Origin: Berkiella_A sp963976875
GTDB lineage: Bacteria > Pseudomonadota > Gammaproteobacteria > Berkiellales > Berkiellaceae
DNA: 64,000 nt
Assembly: GCA_963976875.1 (NCBI GenBank)
Contig: CAXBML010000012.1
Span: 1-64,000, forward strand
Reading direction: 5' to 3'
Shown here: piece after piece, positions 54,512 to 62,810 of the stretch
Layout: each line of letters starts with the position of its first letter
How positions within the stretch are numbered: the first letter of the stretch is position 1
Made by a program: the position numbers and the translations under genes
The notes under the pieces: generated by a model
Told to the model about the DNA's origin: nothing
The model's database searches: none
What the model saw: only the letters and a program-made list of their open reading frames with translations

Positions 54512-54889
54512 ATGGGGGAATCAGTTGTATCCCAAACAATTAATTTCAAGCTATTACAAGATTTTCAAGTAGTCTATCAAACAAACATAAATGAACTAAT
54601 TGACTTATATCTTCGAGATGCTGAAAAAAAATTTTCACAGTTAAATAAATCTTTAAATGCTGGAAAAATACAAGATTTTATCTCTTCTGCAAAAGAATTA
54701 AGAAATAGAAGCTTGGATGTCGGTGCTGTGGGTTTCTCACATACATGTTTAGGCTTGGAAATTGCGGGACAGGAAATGAGACTAGAGAACTTACCTCGCA
54801 TAGTGCAATTATTGGAAGAGCATTTTTTAAGCATTAAAAAAGAATTACTAAAAATTAAAAATTCAGCTCCTGAGCCTTTGAAAGCTTAG
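54512..54889 (+). CDS. Hpt-domain-like protein lacking the phospho-histidine
   Basis: This 125-residue helical protein resembles an Hpt domain: LIDLYLRDAEKKFSQLNKSL and a later LDVGAVGFSHTCLGLE, equivalent to the SxNLGA..L stretch. The motif HxLKG reads as Lys61 in AKELRN, so the phosphorylatable histidine is absent. It may therefore bind receivers without accepting phosphate. I chose ATG 54512 (AAGGCGG before it) over GTG 54488. Confidence 0.7.
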   Translation: MGESVVSQTINFKLLQDFQVVYQTNINELIDLYLRDAEKKFSQLNKSLNAGKIQDFISSAKELRNRSLDVGAVGFSHTCLGLEIAGQEMRLENLPRIVQLLEEHFLSIKKELLKIKNSAPEPLKA

Positions 54890-54929
54890 TGACAGAGACT
54901 TATGAACTCACCCTCTTGAAGATCAGATT

Positions 54930-54959
54930 AAAAATCTAGATACATCTCTGGATTTTTTT
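54930..54959 (+). terminator. Intrinsic terminator of the Hpt-like gene
   Basis: AAAAATC with AGA pairs with TCT and GATTTTT around a short loop, followed by a T-run, 40 nt after the Hpt-like stop. Confidence 0.7.
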
Positions 54960-55023
54960 GTGTAGCATATTCTGCTCAAATTACCGTCGCTGTCCTGTTA
55001 ATATATTATATTTTGTAATTCGG

Positions 55024-55029
55024 TATAAT
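55024..55029 (+). promoter_or_regulatory. -10 candidate for the FabH-like gene
   Basis: A perfect TATAAT 55 nt before the FabH-like ATG. No good -35 is seen. Confidence 0.4.
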
Positions 55030-55083
55030 TAAGCTCTATCACGCCATTCTAAGTTAGAACAGTAATTAAGGAAGAGTAGCAGC

Positions 55084-56205
55084 ATGTCCGTAGTCATTAG
55101 TGGAACCGGGTTATATACCCCACAACAAGTAATATCCAATGACGAGCTAGTTGAAAGCTTCAATCGCTATGTAACCCAATTTAATCTTAAGCATCAAGCC
55201 AAAATAGAAGCAGGCCTCTGCCAGGCTCTAGAACCTTCCTCTGCTGAATTTATTGAAAAAGCATCTGGAATAAAACAACGCTATGTAATAGATAAAATAG
55301 GCATACTTGATACTGATAGAATGCGTCCTTCTATTCCAGCACGAGCAGATGAAGCTATCTCTTTACAATGCGAAATGTCTATGACCGCAATTTACCAAGC
55401 GCTAGATCACGCCCACCTGACCCCAGCTGATGTGGATGGCATTATCGTTGCCTGCTCTAACTACCAACGGGCTTATCCTGCATTAGCAATCGAAATCCAG
55501 CAACAACTGCAATGCGGTGGATTTGGCTTTGATATGAATGTGGCTTGTTCCTCAGCCACATTTGGCATTGCCACGGGCAAAAGTTTTATTGAATCAGGAC
55601 AATGCAAAACGGTGTTGGTTGTCAGCCCTGAAATTTGCTCTGGGCACTTAGACTTCACCAATAGAGACTCTCATTTCATTTTTGGTGACGCCTGTACTGC
55701 TGTGGTACTTCAAGATGAGTCCACCGTGACCGTCCCCCACTTTAAAATTATCGGCACCCAACTTGATACCCAATATTCAAATCATATCCGTAATAACAAC
55801 GGCTTTTTAACGCATGCAGAAACAAAAAATAATCAGCCAACACCTTTACATTTATTTTACCAACAAGGCAGAAAGGTATTTAAAGAAGTCACCCCCCTTG
55901 TTGTAGAACACATTCATCGACACCTTCATAATCTTAATATTTCAGCGGACAGTTTAAAGCGATTTTGGCTGCATCAAGCGAATAAAACCATGAATGAGCT
56001 TATATGTAAGCGTATACTCAATAAAAATTTTGAAGAACAGTTTGCGCCAATCATATTAGACCAATATGCCAATACCAGCTCTGCTGGCAGTATTATATGC
56101 TTTCACCTACATCATGTTGATTTCACAGCAGGCGACCAAGGGTTAATATGTTCATTTGGCGCTGGCTACTCCGTGGGTAGTGTGACGATTGAAAAAGTAG
56201 ACTAA
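55084..56205 (+). CDS. FabH-like beta-ketoacyl-ACP synthase III
   Basis: This 373-residue condensing enzyme has the FabH triad: Cys155 (MNVACSSATFG), His near 297 (WLHQANKTM) and Asn near 330 (YANTSSAGS). It should join an acyl starter with malonyl-ACP. The N-terminal SFNRYVTQFN and the KASGIKQRYV segments resemble the longer FabH-type enzymes, such as Pseudomonas PA3286, rather than the housekeeping FabH. The thioesterase gene follows after 1 nt. The pair could make a beta-keto acid or a signal; the product is not known. Confidence 0.9.
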   Translation: MSVVISGTGLYTPQQVISNDELVESFNRYVTQFNLKHQAKIEAGLCQALEPSSAEFIEKASGIKQRYVIDKIGILDTDRMRPSIPARADEAISLQCEMSMTAIYQALDHAHLTPADVDGIIVACSNYQRAYPALAIEIQQQLQCGGFGFDMNVACSSATFGIATGKSFIESGQCKTVLVVSPEICSGHLDFTNRDSHFIFGDACTAVVLQDESTVTVPHFKIIGTQLDTQYSNHIRNNNGFLTHAETKNNQPTPLHLFYQQGRKVFKEVTPLVVEHIHRHLHNLNISADSLKRFWLHQANKTMNELICKRILNKNFEEQFAPIILDQYANTSSAGSIICFHLHHVDFTAGDQGLICSFGAGYSVGSVTIEKVD

Positions 56206-56206
56206 C

Positions 56207-56722
56207 ATGAATTTATATTTTAGATTAATTTGCTTATTACTGCGTTTACCATTTATGAAAAAAAACAACGATCCTTTAAAAATGGGTACGTTAAACTTTA
56301 CCGTCTGGCCTTTTGATTTAGATTTCAACCTCCACGTCAACAACGGTCGTTACTTAACCCTGATGGACTTAGGTAGAGTACATCTTACGGCTCTAAATGG
56401 CATACTCTGGCCATCAATCAAAAAAGGCTGGATGCCAGTATTGGGTAGTGCCAAAATACACTTTCTAAAGCCATTAAACTTATTTAATCGTTTCCAAATA
56501 CAAACACAAGTAGTTTACTGGGATGAAAAATGGATATATTTAGAACAAAATTTTTTTCATCAAGATAAGCTCTGCGCAACCGCATTAGTCAAAGCCTTGT
56601 TTATTAGTAAAAAAAATAAAATCCCACCAGAGACACTACTGCATACTTTTTATTCCAATATTACAAGGCCTGACCTTCCTGATAATGTGAAAGATTGGAT
56701 AGCTTGCGAAAAAAGAGAATAG
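56207..56722 (+). CDS. Acyl-CoA thioesterase-like hotdog protein
   Basis: This 171-residue protein has the hotdog-fold pattern NLHVNNGRYLTLMDLGRVHLT and the later LEQNFFHQDKLCATALVKALFI segment. The Asn-Gly-Arg-Tyr stretch is typical of the 4HBT group acting on acyl-CoA or acyl-ACP. The N-terminal 20 residues are hydrophobic. It begins 1 nt after the FabH-like stop, so the two enzymes are co-translated. Confidence 0.82.
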   Translation: MNLYFRLICLLLRLPFMKKNNDPLKMGTLNFTVWPFDLDFNLHVNNGRYLTLMDLGRVHLTALNGILWPSIKKGWMPVLGSAKIHFLKPLNLFNRFQIQTQVVYWDEKWIYLEQNFFHQDKLCATALVKALFISKKNKIPPETLLHTFYSNITRPDLPDNVKDWIACEKRE

Positions 56723-56893
56723 GCTATGCTTTTAATCTGCCAGATTATTCCATTTATCGAAAATCCGCACAATTCAGAGGTAATACCTTACTTTTAGGGA
56801 AACTCCCCCTATATATAACCCCTAGAACAAGTTAATCTTCTGGCACATGAAATAACCGTCATAATTTCACTAAGATGAAAAATAGGATCGATA

Positions 56894-57655
56894 ATGACCA
56901 CATTACAATCACAATTTAATCAGATCAGCGAGCAGCTTTTTAGCACAACGCCGCTGTCGTATTTTTCTTTATCTATTACAGATTTAGAGAAAAAGGAACT
57001 GGCTTTTATCGCCTCGAACCCTAATTTCAATATATCTATGTTTAGTGATGATTTCCCTTTGCTGGCACCTTTTTTGGATGAAGGTTATTATAGTGCGAGT
57101 GGTATCTATCACAAATTACCTAGTTTATTTGAAGAGAATAACTTCTCAAACGTGTTTTATATCATTAAAAAAGAAGGCAATACGACACTCTGTTATACGT
57201 TTGCCTCACCACTGAATATGCCGAGCATGATTAATTTTTATTTCAATAACTTAGAGTTTTTAGAAAAATTCATTCATTTGTTTAATGAACAAGGAAAAGA
57301 TTTGATACAGTCTCTTAGACAGTCTATGCATACGGTACCCCACCATATTAAGCCTGTAATTTATGAAGAACTTTTACATACAAAAATCATAGGTGAACCG
57401 TTCATCATCACAAAATTCTATAACAAAAAAAGCGAAGTCTGGATAAAACTATCAGAACGAGAAAGAAACACATTTGTCCTAGCTGCAATTCATGGTAAAA
57501 CCGCAATAGAAATTGGGCAGGCTCTACAAATATCACCCAAAACCGTCGAAAACTATTTAGACAGCCTAAGGCACAAATTGGGTGCAAAATCTAAAAAAGA
57601 ACTACTCAAACGGGCTATTGATATTGGGTTGATTCGTTTACAGTCTTTTGTTTAA
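56894..57655 (+). CDS. LuxR-type transcriptional regulator
   Basis: This 253-residue protein has an unrecognised N-terminal sensor region (about 1-170) and a C-terminal LuxR helix-turn-helix (about 190-250) with LSERERNTFVLAAIHGKTAIE and KTVENYLDSLRHKLGAKS. The N-terminal region does not clearly match the autoinducer-binding domain. AGGA is 6 nt before the ATG. It follows the FabH-like/thioesterase pair by 171 nt, so it could respond to their product; this is inference. Confidence 0.88.
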   Translation: MTTLQSQFNQISEQLFSTTPLSYFSLSITDLEKKELAFIASNPNFNISMFSDDFPLLAPFLDEGYYSASGIYHKLPSLFEENNFSNVFYIIKKEGNTTLCYTFASPLNMPSMINFYFNNLEFLEKFIHLFNEQGKDLIQSLRQSMHTVPHHIKPVIYEELLHTKIIGEPFIITKFYNKKSEVWIKLSERERNTFVLAAIHGKTAIEIGQALQISPKTVENYLDSLRHKLGAKSKKELLKRAIDIGLIRLQSFV

Positions 57656-57693
57656 TCTGCTAATTTTATAATAGCCTCATGGCCTTCAGCGTG

Positions 57694-57717
57694 TGCCCCT
57701 TTGATACCAAAGAGGCA
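57694..57717. terminator. Hairpin between convergent LuxR and GNAT/nitrilase genes
   Basis: TGCCCCTTTG and CAAAGAGGCA pair with one mismatch around an ATAC loop. No clear T-run follows, so it is a weak terminator candidate. Confidence 0.4.
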
Positions 57718-57785
57718 CTCTGAGTAGGATACTCTTGCGTAAATATATATTTCTGAGATGACACATGCTGAAGTTCATCAAAAAA

Positions 57786-59339
57786 CTAATTTTTCCATGA
57801 AGTTGTGTATAAATCAAATCGTCTGTCTTTAAAGTTTGTGACACTACCCGAGTTACGACTGATAATTAAATCTTCCAGTCTCAAATCAGCAAATATAATC
57901 ATTTCTGTATTAGGGGCAGAGCTGGCACTGATACCATCCAAAGGAAACGGAAAATCACATGGCGTGATAATCACACTTTCTGCATAGTGAATGTCCATAT
58001 TTTCGACATCAGGTAAGTTACCAACCATTCCAGCAGTGACAACATATAATTGGTTTTCTATCGCCCTGGCTTGAGAGCAATATCTCACCCGCTGATAACC
58101 TTGCTTTTGATCGGTACAAAAAGGAACAAAAAGCATAAGAGCCCCTTGATCGGCTAAATACCGTGCCATTTCGGGGAACTCACTGTCATAACAGATTAAC
58201 ACGCCAATGGGTCCGCAATCAGTATCAATTGCCTGAAGCTGATGTCCGCCCTTAATATTCCACCATTGAACTTCGCTTGGCGTGGGATGTAGCTTAGGTT
58301 GCGTATGGACGGAACCATCTCTTAGAAACACATAAGAAATATTTTGGATCTCGTCTTTTTCCATCATGGTTGGATGACTACCACCAATAATGTTGATATT
58401 GTAGGATAAAGCCAAGTTTTGCATACTCGTGATAAAAGGCTCTGTATATGTGGTAATTTTTAAAATGGCATCAAAAGGACTTAGTTTTTCAGTTTCAGCC
58501 GATAATAGCGGCATGGTCAACAACTCTGGAAAGAGTACAAAATCAGAACGATAATCGGCTGCAATATCAACAAAATATTCAATCTGAGACATCCAATGCT
58601 TAAAAGAATCCACCTTACGAGCTTGTAGTTGAACCGCCGCAACACGTACGGGTTTATCATAACCACGATGCATATTTGTAGTTGATTTATTCTCTTCTTG
58701 AAATATGGGGTTATGCCAAATCATATGGACGGCATAAGCCCCAGATTCTTTATCAGAAGGTAAATATTTTGGCAAAATGCCCAACACTTCAAAACCATTT
58801 TTTAACTGGAAGTTAACAACTGGGTCTCTTATGGTCTTATCTTTTATCCCCTCTAAATACTCAAAAATAGTTAAATCTTTATTTTTTCGCTTAAAAAAGC
58901 TTGGGATCCGACCACCAAAAACAATGGCTTTTAAATTATGCTCTTGACATAGAGCCTTCCTGGCATCGTACAACCGTTGTCCGATACGAAGTCCACGATA
59001 ACGCTTATCAACGCACACTTCCATACCATATAAAATATTGCCATCATCTTGATGTCTAGAGCCAAATCCGTTTCCTGTAATTTCAGGCCATGTGTGAGGA
59101 CGCAGCGCGACTTCATCATGAATTCTAAAAGTGGCGCAATGACCAACTATCTCTCCTTCATACTCACAGACAAATTGCCCTTCTGGAAAATGGCGCATTT
59201 GAGCCAATAACTGCTCTTTTTTTAAGGCATCGTTTCCATACACTTTTTGACTGAGTTCACATAAATCAGGTATGTCGTTGGAAGATGCGACTCGGACTGT
59301 CAGTTTACTTTTTTGAATTTTAGACATATAAAATAACAT
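57786..59339 (-). CDS. GNAT acetyltransferase fused to carbon-nitrogen hydrolase
   Basis: This 517-residue protein joins an N-terminal GNAT domain (about 15-170, with YRGLRIGQRLYDARKAL as the acetyl-CoA loop) to a nitrilase-superfamily amidase (about 225-517). The catalytic triad is Glu272 (LFPELL), Lys349 (PKLHPTP) and Cys383 (LICYDSE). Similar two-domain proteins exist in Bacillus and many proteobacteria with unknown substrates. ATG 59327 (MSKIQKSKL) is an alternative start to ATG 59339. Confidence 0.9.
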   Translation of the reverse strand: MLFYMSKIQKSKLTVRVASSNDIPDLCELSQKVYGNDALKKEQLLAQMRHFPEGQFVCEYEGEIVGHCATFRIHDEVALRPHTWPEITGNGFGSRHQDDGNILYGMEVCVDKRYRGLRIGQRLYDARKALCQEHNLKAIVFGGRIPSFFKRKNKDLTIFEYLEGIKDKTIRDPVVNFQLKNGFEVLGILPKYLPSDKESGAYAVHMIWHNPIFQEENKSTTNMHRGYDKPVRVAAVQLQARKVDSFKHWMSQIEYFVDIAADYRSDFVLFPELLTMPLLSAETEKLSPFDAILKITTYTEPFITSMQNLALSYNINIIGGSHPTMMEKDEIQNISYVFLRDGSVHTQPKLHPTPSEVQWWNIKGGHQLQAIDTDCGPIGVLICYDSEFPEMARYLADQGALMLFVPFCTDQKQGYQRVRYCSQARAIENQLYVVTAGMVGNLPDVENMDIHYAESVIITPCDFPFPLDGISASSAPNTEMIIFADLRLEDLIISRNSGSVTNFKDRRFDLYTTSWKN

Positions 59340-59675
59340 TCACCATTAGAAGATAACTTAGTGCATATATTGAACTAAAGAGTAATTGTTAGCAATTGAA
59401 AGCATAAGATAAAGATTATAATAAGTTAGAAACCAATGTTATTTTTTTAGACATAAAACTAATTTCTAACGTAGCTATTTTGGATGAACGAAGTGAGTCG
59501 ACCCCTCAGCCAATGTTGGGAGAGGAGGATTTGCTAACCGTTAGCGCAGTCAATCCGGTGAGGGTTACTGTAAATGTTCAGACCCAAAATAACCCTCACC
59601 AGGCCTGCGGCCGTCCTCTCCCAGCATTGGGAGAGGAAGCTGATTCGCTTCGCTTATCGTGCGGGGATTTAATAA
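59340..59675. other. 336-bp intergenic region with inverted-repeat element
   Basis: No gene with clear support. The + strand contains a GC-richer block between about 59505 and 59660 with the inverted-repeat element described separately. The first 130 bp are AT-rich and include a copy-4-like variant of the 12-bp motif (GAAGATAACTTA, 59349-59360) just upstream of the GNAT/nitrilase start. Confidence 0.6.
59510..59630. repeat. Inverted-repeat element, possible MITE or dispersed hairpin repeat
   Basis: CCAATGTTGGGAGAGGA (59510-59526) faces TCCTCTCCCAGCATTGG (59614-59630), 16 of 17 paired. Inside, GGTGAGGGTTA (59557-59567) faces TAACCCTCACC (59590-59600), perfect. The outer arms also contain CTCTCCC/GGGAGAG. 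No transposase is encoded and no clear target-site duplication was found. GC content is higher than in the surroundings. Confidence 0.6.
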
Positions 59676-62600
59676 TTAATACCACTTGTAATACCACTTA
59701 AACATCGCGCTATGCGCTTTAAACTGGTCTTTGGCCTCAAATTCATAAGCCACTTTAAACATTGAGTTATGGAAGGTATGAATTCTTAAACCAATGTTGA
59801 GGGTATAAGTTGTTTGATCAGGCTTAATACCCACTGATTTAAATGTTGGACTACCCAGGGCAAAGTTATTAAATGTCTCTTGGCTATCACCAATGAAATC
59901 ATAACTAATCAAGCCTGTTATTTCAGGAATATAAGTTGCTTCCAAATATTCATTTTGCATGGCTAACCTTAAGCCAATCGAGCCAATGAATTCACTGACA
60001 TCATTGTTATCAACGGTTAGGCCTAATGTCGTTCCGGTTTCAGTGTAGTTATCCGCCACTAATCTCATATATTTCAATGTGGCTAATGGGTTTAAATAAT
60101 ACTTGCCATTAAAATAAGCATACCCCATTTCAAGCTGACCGGCATATTGTATACCGTGATAATTAGCTTGTGGATTTTGTACTAATGTACCAACAGAAAT
60201 AGTTCTGTCTACACTATATTTGTGACGCGCTAGTCCCATCAAAGTATTAAAATATAACGGACCAAAAGGGTCAAACTTTCCATAGAACGTCAATTGCAAG
60301 CTGTCTATATCTTGCTTAATATCGATAAACCCACGCTGAGTAATATCCGACTTGGCAAAGCTACCGGCTATACCGACAGTCGCCCAATCCAGTATACGCC
60401 AGTCCATACCACCGGTAATACCTGTGTAATCGCCTTTATAACCATCAACGCCCTGAATAGCTTGCTGATCCACAATACCCGCATAGGGTCTTATCCAAGC
60501 ACCACTTTTATGTCTCAATAAAGGATCACCATAACTCCAACCATCTAAGTCTTCGTTATTTCTATATTCATCCACTTCTTCTAATAAAGGTTGAATCGCT
60601 TGTAGCTCTTCCAAGTGCATACCAATATCATCAAAAGCACGACGCATACTCATCGAAGACATCGTACTAATACTGTGATTAAAATTTGGTACCAAAGAGC
60701 GCAATGATTGCTCAACTTGCTCTGCACTGGTCAAAGTTTGAAATTGTCCCAGTAAATCTGACATTGGGCCAGCTGGAACACCGTCACTAATAATGGTATC
60801 CAATGCATTTTCCAAGCCATTAGTAATTTCAGAATTAGTGGATAATGCTGAAAACGGTAAAGCTGTGGCGGTTACTTGGTAGGTACTTGGTGCCAGAAAA
60901 TCATCTGTAAAGCTTAAGAGAACACTAGGTGTTGTGATAGTCTGTGCACCAACAATACCACCCGTACCTGAGACAATATCCCATTTGGTACCATCAGCAA
61001 TAAACTCACCTACCGGATTAGCTGTAATTGTACTGCCAGCCATGTTGACTGCCCCAACCCCTGCTTGTATCGCACTTGCAGCTCCTGTGTTCATAGAAGG
61101 TGACGCTAAAGAGGGTTTCAAATCAACGATTAAATTGCTCCCAGCAGCATTGGTAAAACCAACTCCAGTAAGCGGTGTTGCAGCAGCTGCTTCTATATGG
61201 AGAGTGCCCGCGTTGGTTACAAGCCCACCCATTGTCACTGTATTGCCGGAAAATATCTTGGTAGTGCCATTATTTGTAAATGTGCCTCCACCTAAAATAT
61301 TAGCATTTACATTCATAATAGAGTTAACATTTAAGGCAGTATTTACAGCAGAAATTACGTGGTTCACATTAAAAAAACCAGCATTCACATTAACTGTATC
61401 CATATTGGCTATCGCGCCAGTGGTATCAAAACTACCCAGCACATTTAAAATGTTACCTCCACTTGCGCCACCATTAATTAAGTTATAGCTTCCACTTGTA
61501 AGATTAATGGTTTGGTTTGCAGCAGCATCACCTACTACATTTTGCACCGTGCTACCATTCAAATTTAATATATGCGCACCATTATTGAGAAAAATACTGG
61601 CAGTTGTCCCACCTGTTAAATTTAGGGTTATTGGATTAGCATTGTTTGCCGTAAGATTCCCTGTTATTGTACCACCGCTAAAATTTAGGGTTTGATTTCC
61701 ACCATTTAGTAACATATCACCCGTAATAGAACCGCCTGAAATATTAGCAATTCCGCCACCAGCAGATGAATCGGTAAGATCTCCATCAATAATACCACCA
61801 CTCATATTTAAAGAAGTGCCAGCGCCATTATAGTTTAGGCCTACATCCCCTGTCACCGTTCCTGCTTGCTGGAAAAATGTGATTGCACTTGGAGCGGCAT
61901 ATAAAATAGCAGAACCACCACCATTATTTTCAATACTGCCAGTATTAACAAAACCATTTGTTATAGAAGTGCCATTCGCAAATCTAATAGTTGCAACCCC
62001 AGCTGCATCATTATAAATTTCTCCAGAGTTAGTGAATGTAGTACCCACTACATTATCTAGGCTTATGGCAGCGCCCCCACCCAAGTTGGCAATATCTGCT
62101 GTGTTTACAAGGCTATTTAATTTTGATCCTGTAATATTAATTGCAGGCGTGAGACTTATAGTAGAGCCTATGCCAGCTTTATTAGCATTCGTTGGGTCTG
62201 AGCCGGCATTGGTAATGGTGACACCATTGCCGCCAGCAGCACCTGTAATGCTAATAGCAGAACTAGCAGCAGCACTGGTACCAATCAAGCCTGTTGCTGT
62301 ATTATTGATCGTTAAATTAGTACCAGCAGCATCAGCAATAATTGCATCTCCTGCTGTACCGCCAATAGCACCACTATTATTAATGGTTGTTAAATCAGCT
62401 TTAACTACAATACCATCATTTGCCCCACCTGTTGCATCAATATCACGGTTCACAGCGTTATTAATCGTTAAATTACTTGCTGTTCCTTGAATATTAATCG
62501 CGGGCAAATTTGCACCTGCCCCTGTACTTTGTACTGCATCAAAATTTGCTTCTGTGGTTACTATTTCTATGACGTTATTTTTATTTGTAACATCAATACC

Positions 62601-62783
62601 AGGTGCGACATTATCATTAATTTGCCCCGTGGCTGTAATCGTATTGGTCGCATCATCCGCATCTGTTACCACAGTCTGATCATTTACGATCGCATTAACC
62701 GAAAACGCGGCCTGTCCTGCAAATGGCACTACTAAACAACTACTGGCCAAAACAGCTTGAAGCAAATTAAGTCTTTTATTCAT
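59676..62783 (-). CDS. Autotransporter with beta-roll-like passenger
   Basis: This 1035-residue type V secretion protein has a signal peptide (about 1-25, ending GQAAF), a long passenger (about 26-690) of Asn/Gly/Thr-rich turns such as NLSGGTITGNLT, and a C-terminal autotransporter beta-barrel (about 770-1035) ending in WYYKWY. The passenger resembles beta-helical adhesins. It lies 27 nt after the second autotransporter gene on the same strand. It should be exposed on the cell surface; no protease motif was seen. Confidence 0.92.
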   Translation of the reverse strand: MNKRLNLLQAVLASSCLVVPFAGQAAFSVNAIVNDQTVVTDADDATNTITATGQINDNVAPGIDVTNKNNVIEIVTTEANFDAVQSTGAGANLPAINIQGTASNLTINNAVNRDIDATGGANDGIVVKADLTTINNSGAIGGTAGDAIIADAAGTNLTINNTATGLIGTSAAASSAISITGAAGGNGVTITNAGSDPTNANKAGIGSTISLTPAINITGSKLNSLVNTADIANLGGGAAISLDNVVGTTFTNSGEIYNDAAGVATIRFANGTSITNGFVNTGSIENNGGGSAILYAAPSAITFFQQAGTVTGDVGLNYNGAGTSLNMSGGIIDGDLTDSSAGGGIANISGGSITGDMLLNGGNQTLNFSGGTITGNLTANNANPITLNLTGGTTASIFLNNGAHILNLNGSTVQNVVGDAAANQTINLTSGSYNLINGGASGGNILNVLGSFDTTGAIANMDTVNVNAGFFNVNHVISAVNTALNVNSIMNVNANILGGGTFTNNGTTKIFSGNTVTMGGLVTNAGTLHIEAAAATPLTGVGFTNAAGSNLIVDLKPSLASPSMNTGAASAIQAGVGAVNMAGSTITANPVGEFIADGTKWDIVSGTGGIVGAQTITTPSVLLSFTDDFLAPSTYQVTATALPFSALSTNSEITNGLENALDTIISDGVPAGPMSDLLGQFQTLTSAEQVEQSLRSLVPNFNHSISTMSSMSMRRAFDDIGMHLEELQAIQPLLEEVDEYRNNEDLDGWSYGDPLLRHKSGAWIRPYAGIVDQQAIQGVDGYKGDYTGITGGMDWRILDWATVGIAGSFAKSDITQRGFIDIKQDIDSLQLTFYGKFDPFGPLYFNTLMGLARHKYSVDRTISVGTLVQNPQANYHGIQYAGQLEMGYAYFNGKYYLNPLATLKYMRLVADNYTETGTTLGLTVDNNDVSEFIGSIGLRLAMQNEYLEATYIPEITGLISYDFIGDSQETFNNFALGSPTFKSVGIKPDQTTYTLNIGLRIHTFHNSMFKVAYEFEAKDQFKAHSAMFKWYYKWY

Positions 62784-62810
62784 GGGGTACTCTTCATCCT
62801 GAATTTAATA

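Noticed and set aside
60934..61488. 184-residue + strand frame antisense to the autotransporter
   Set aside because: It is an Ala/Val/Pro-rich mirror of the repetitive passenger and has no family features.
62032..62490. 152-residue + strand frame antisense to the autotransporter
   Set aside because: Same reason: compositional shadow of the passenger coding strand.
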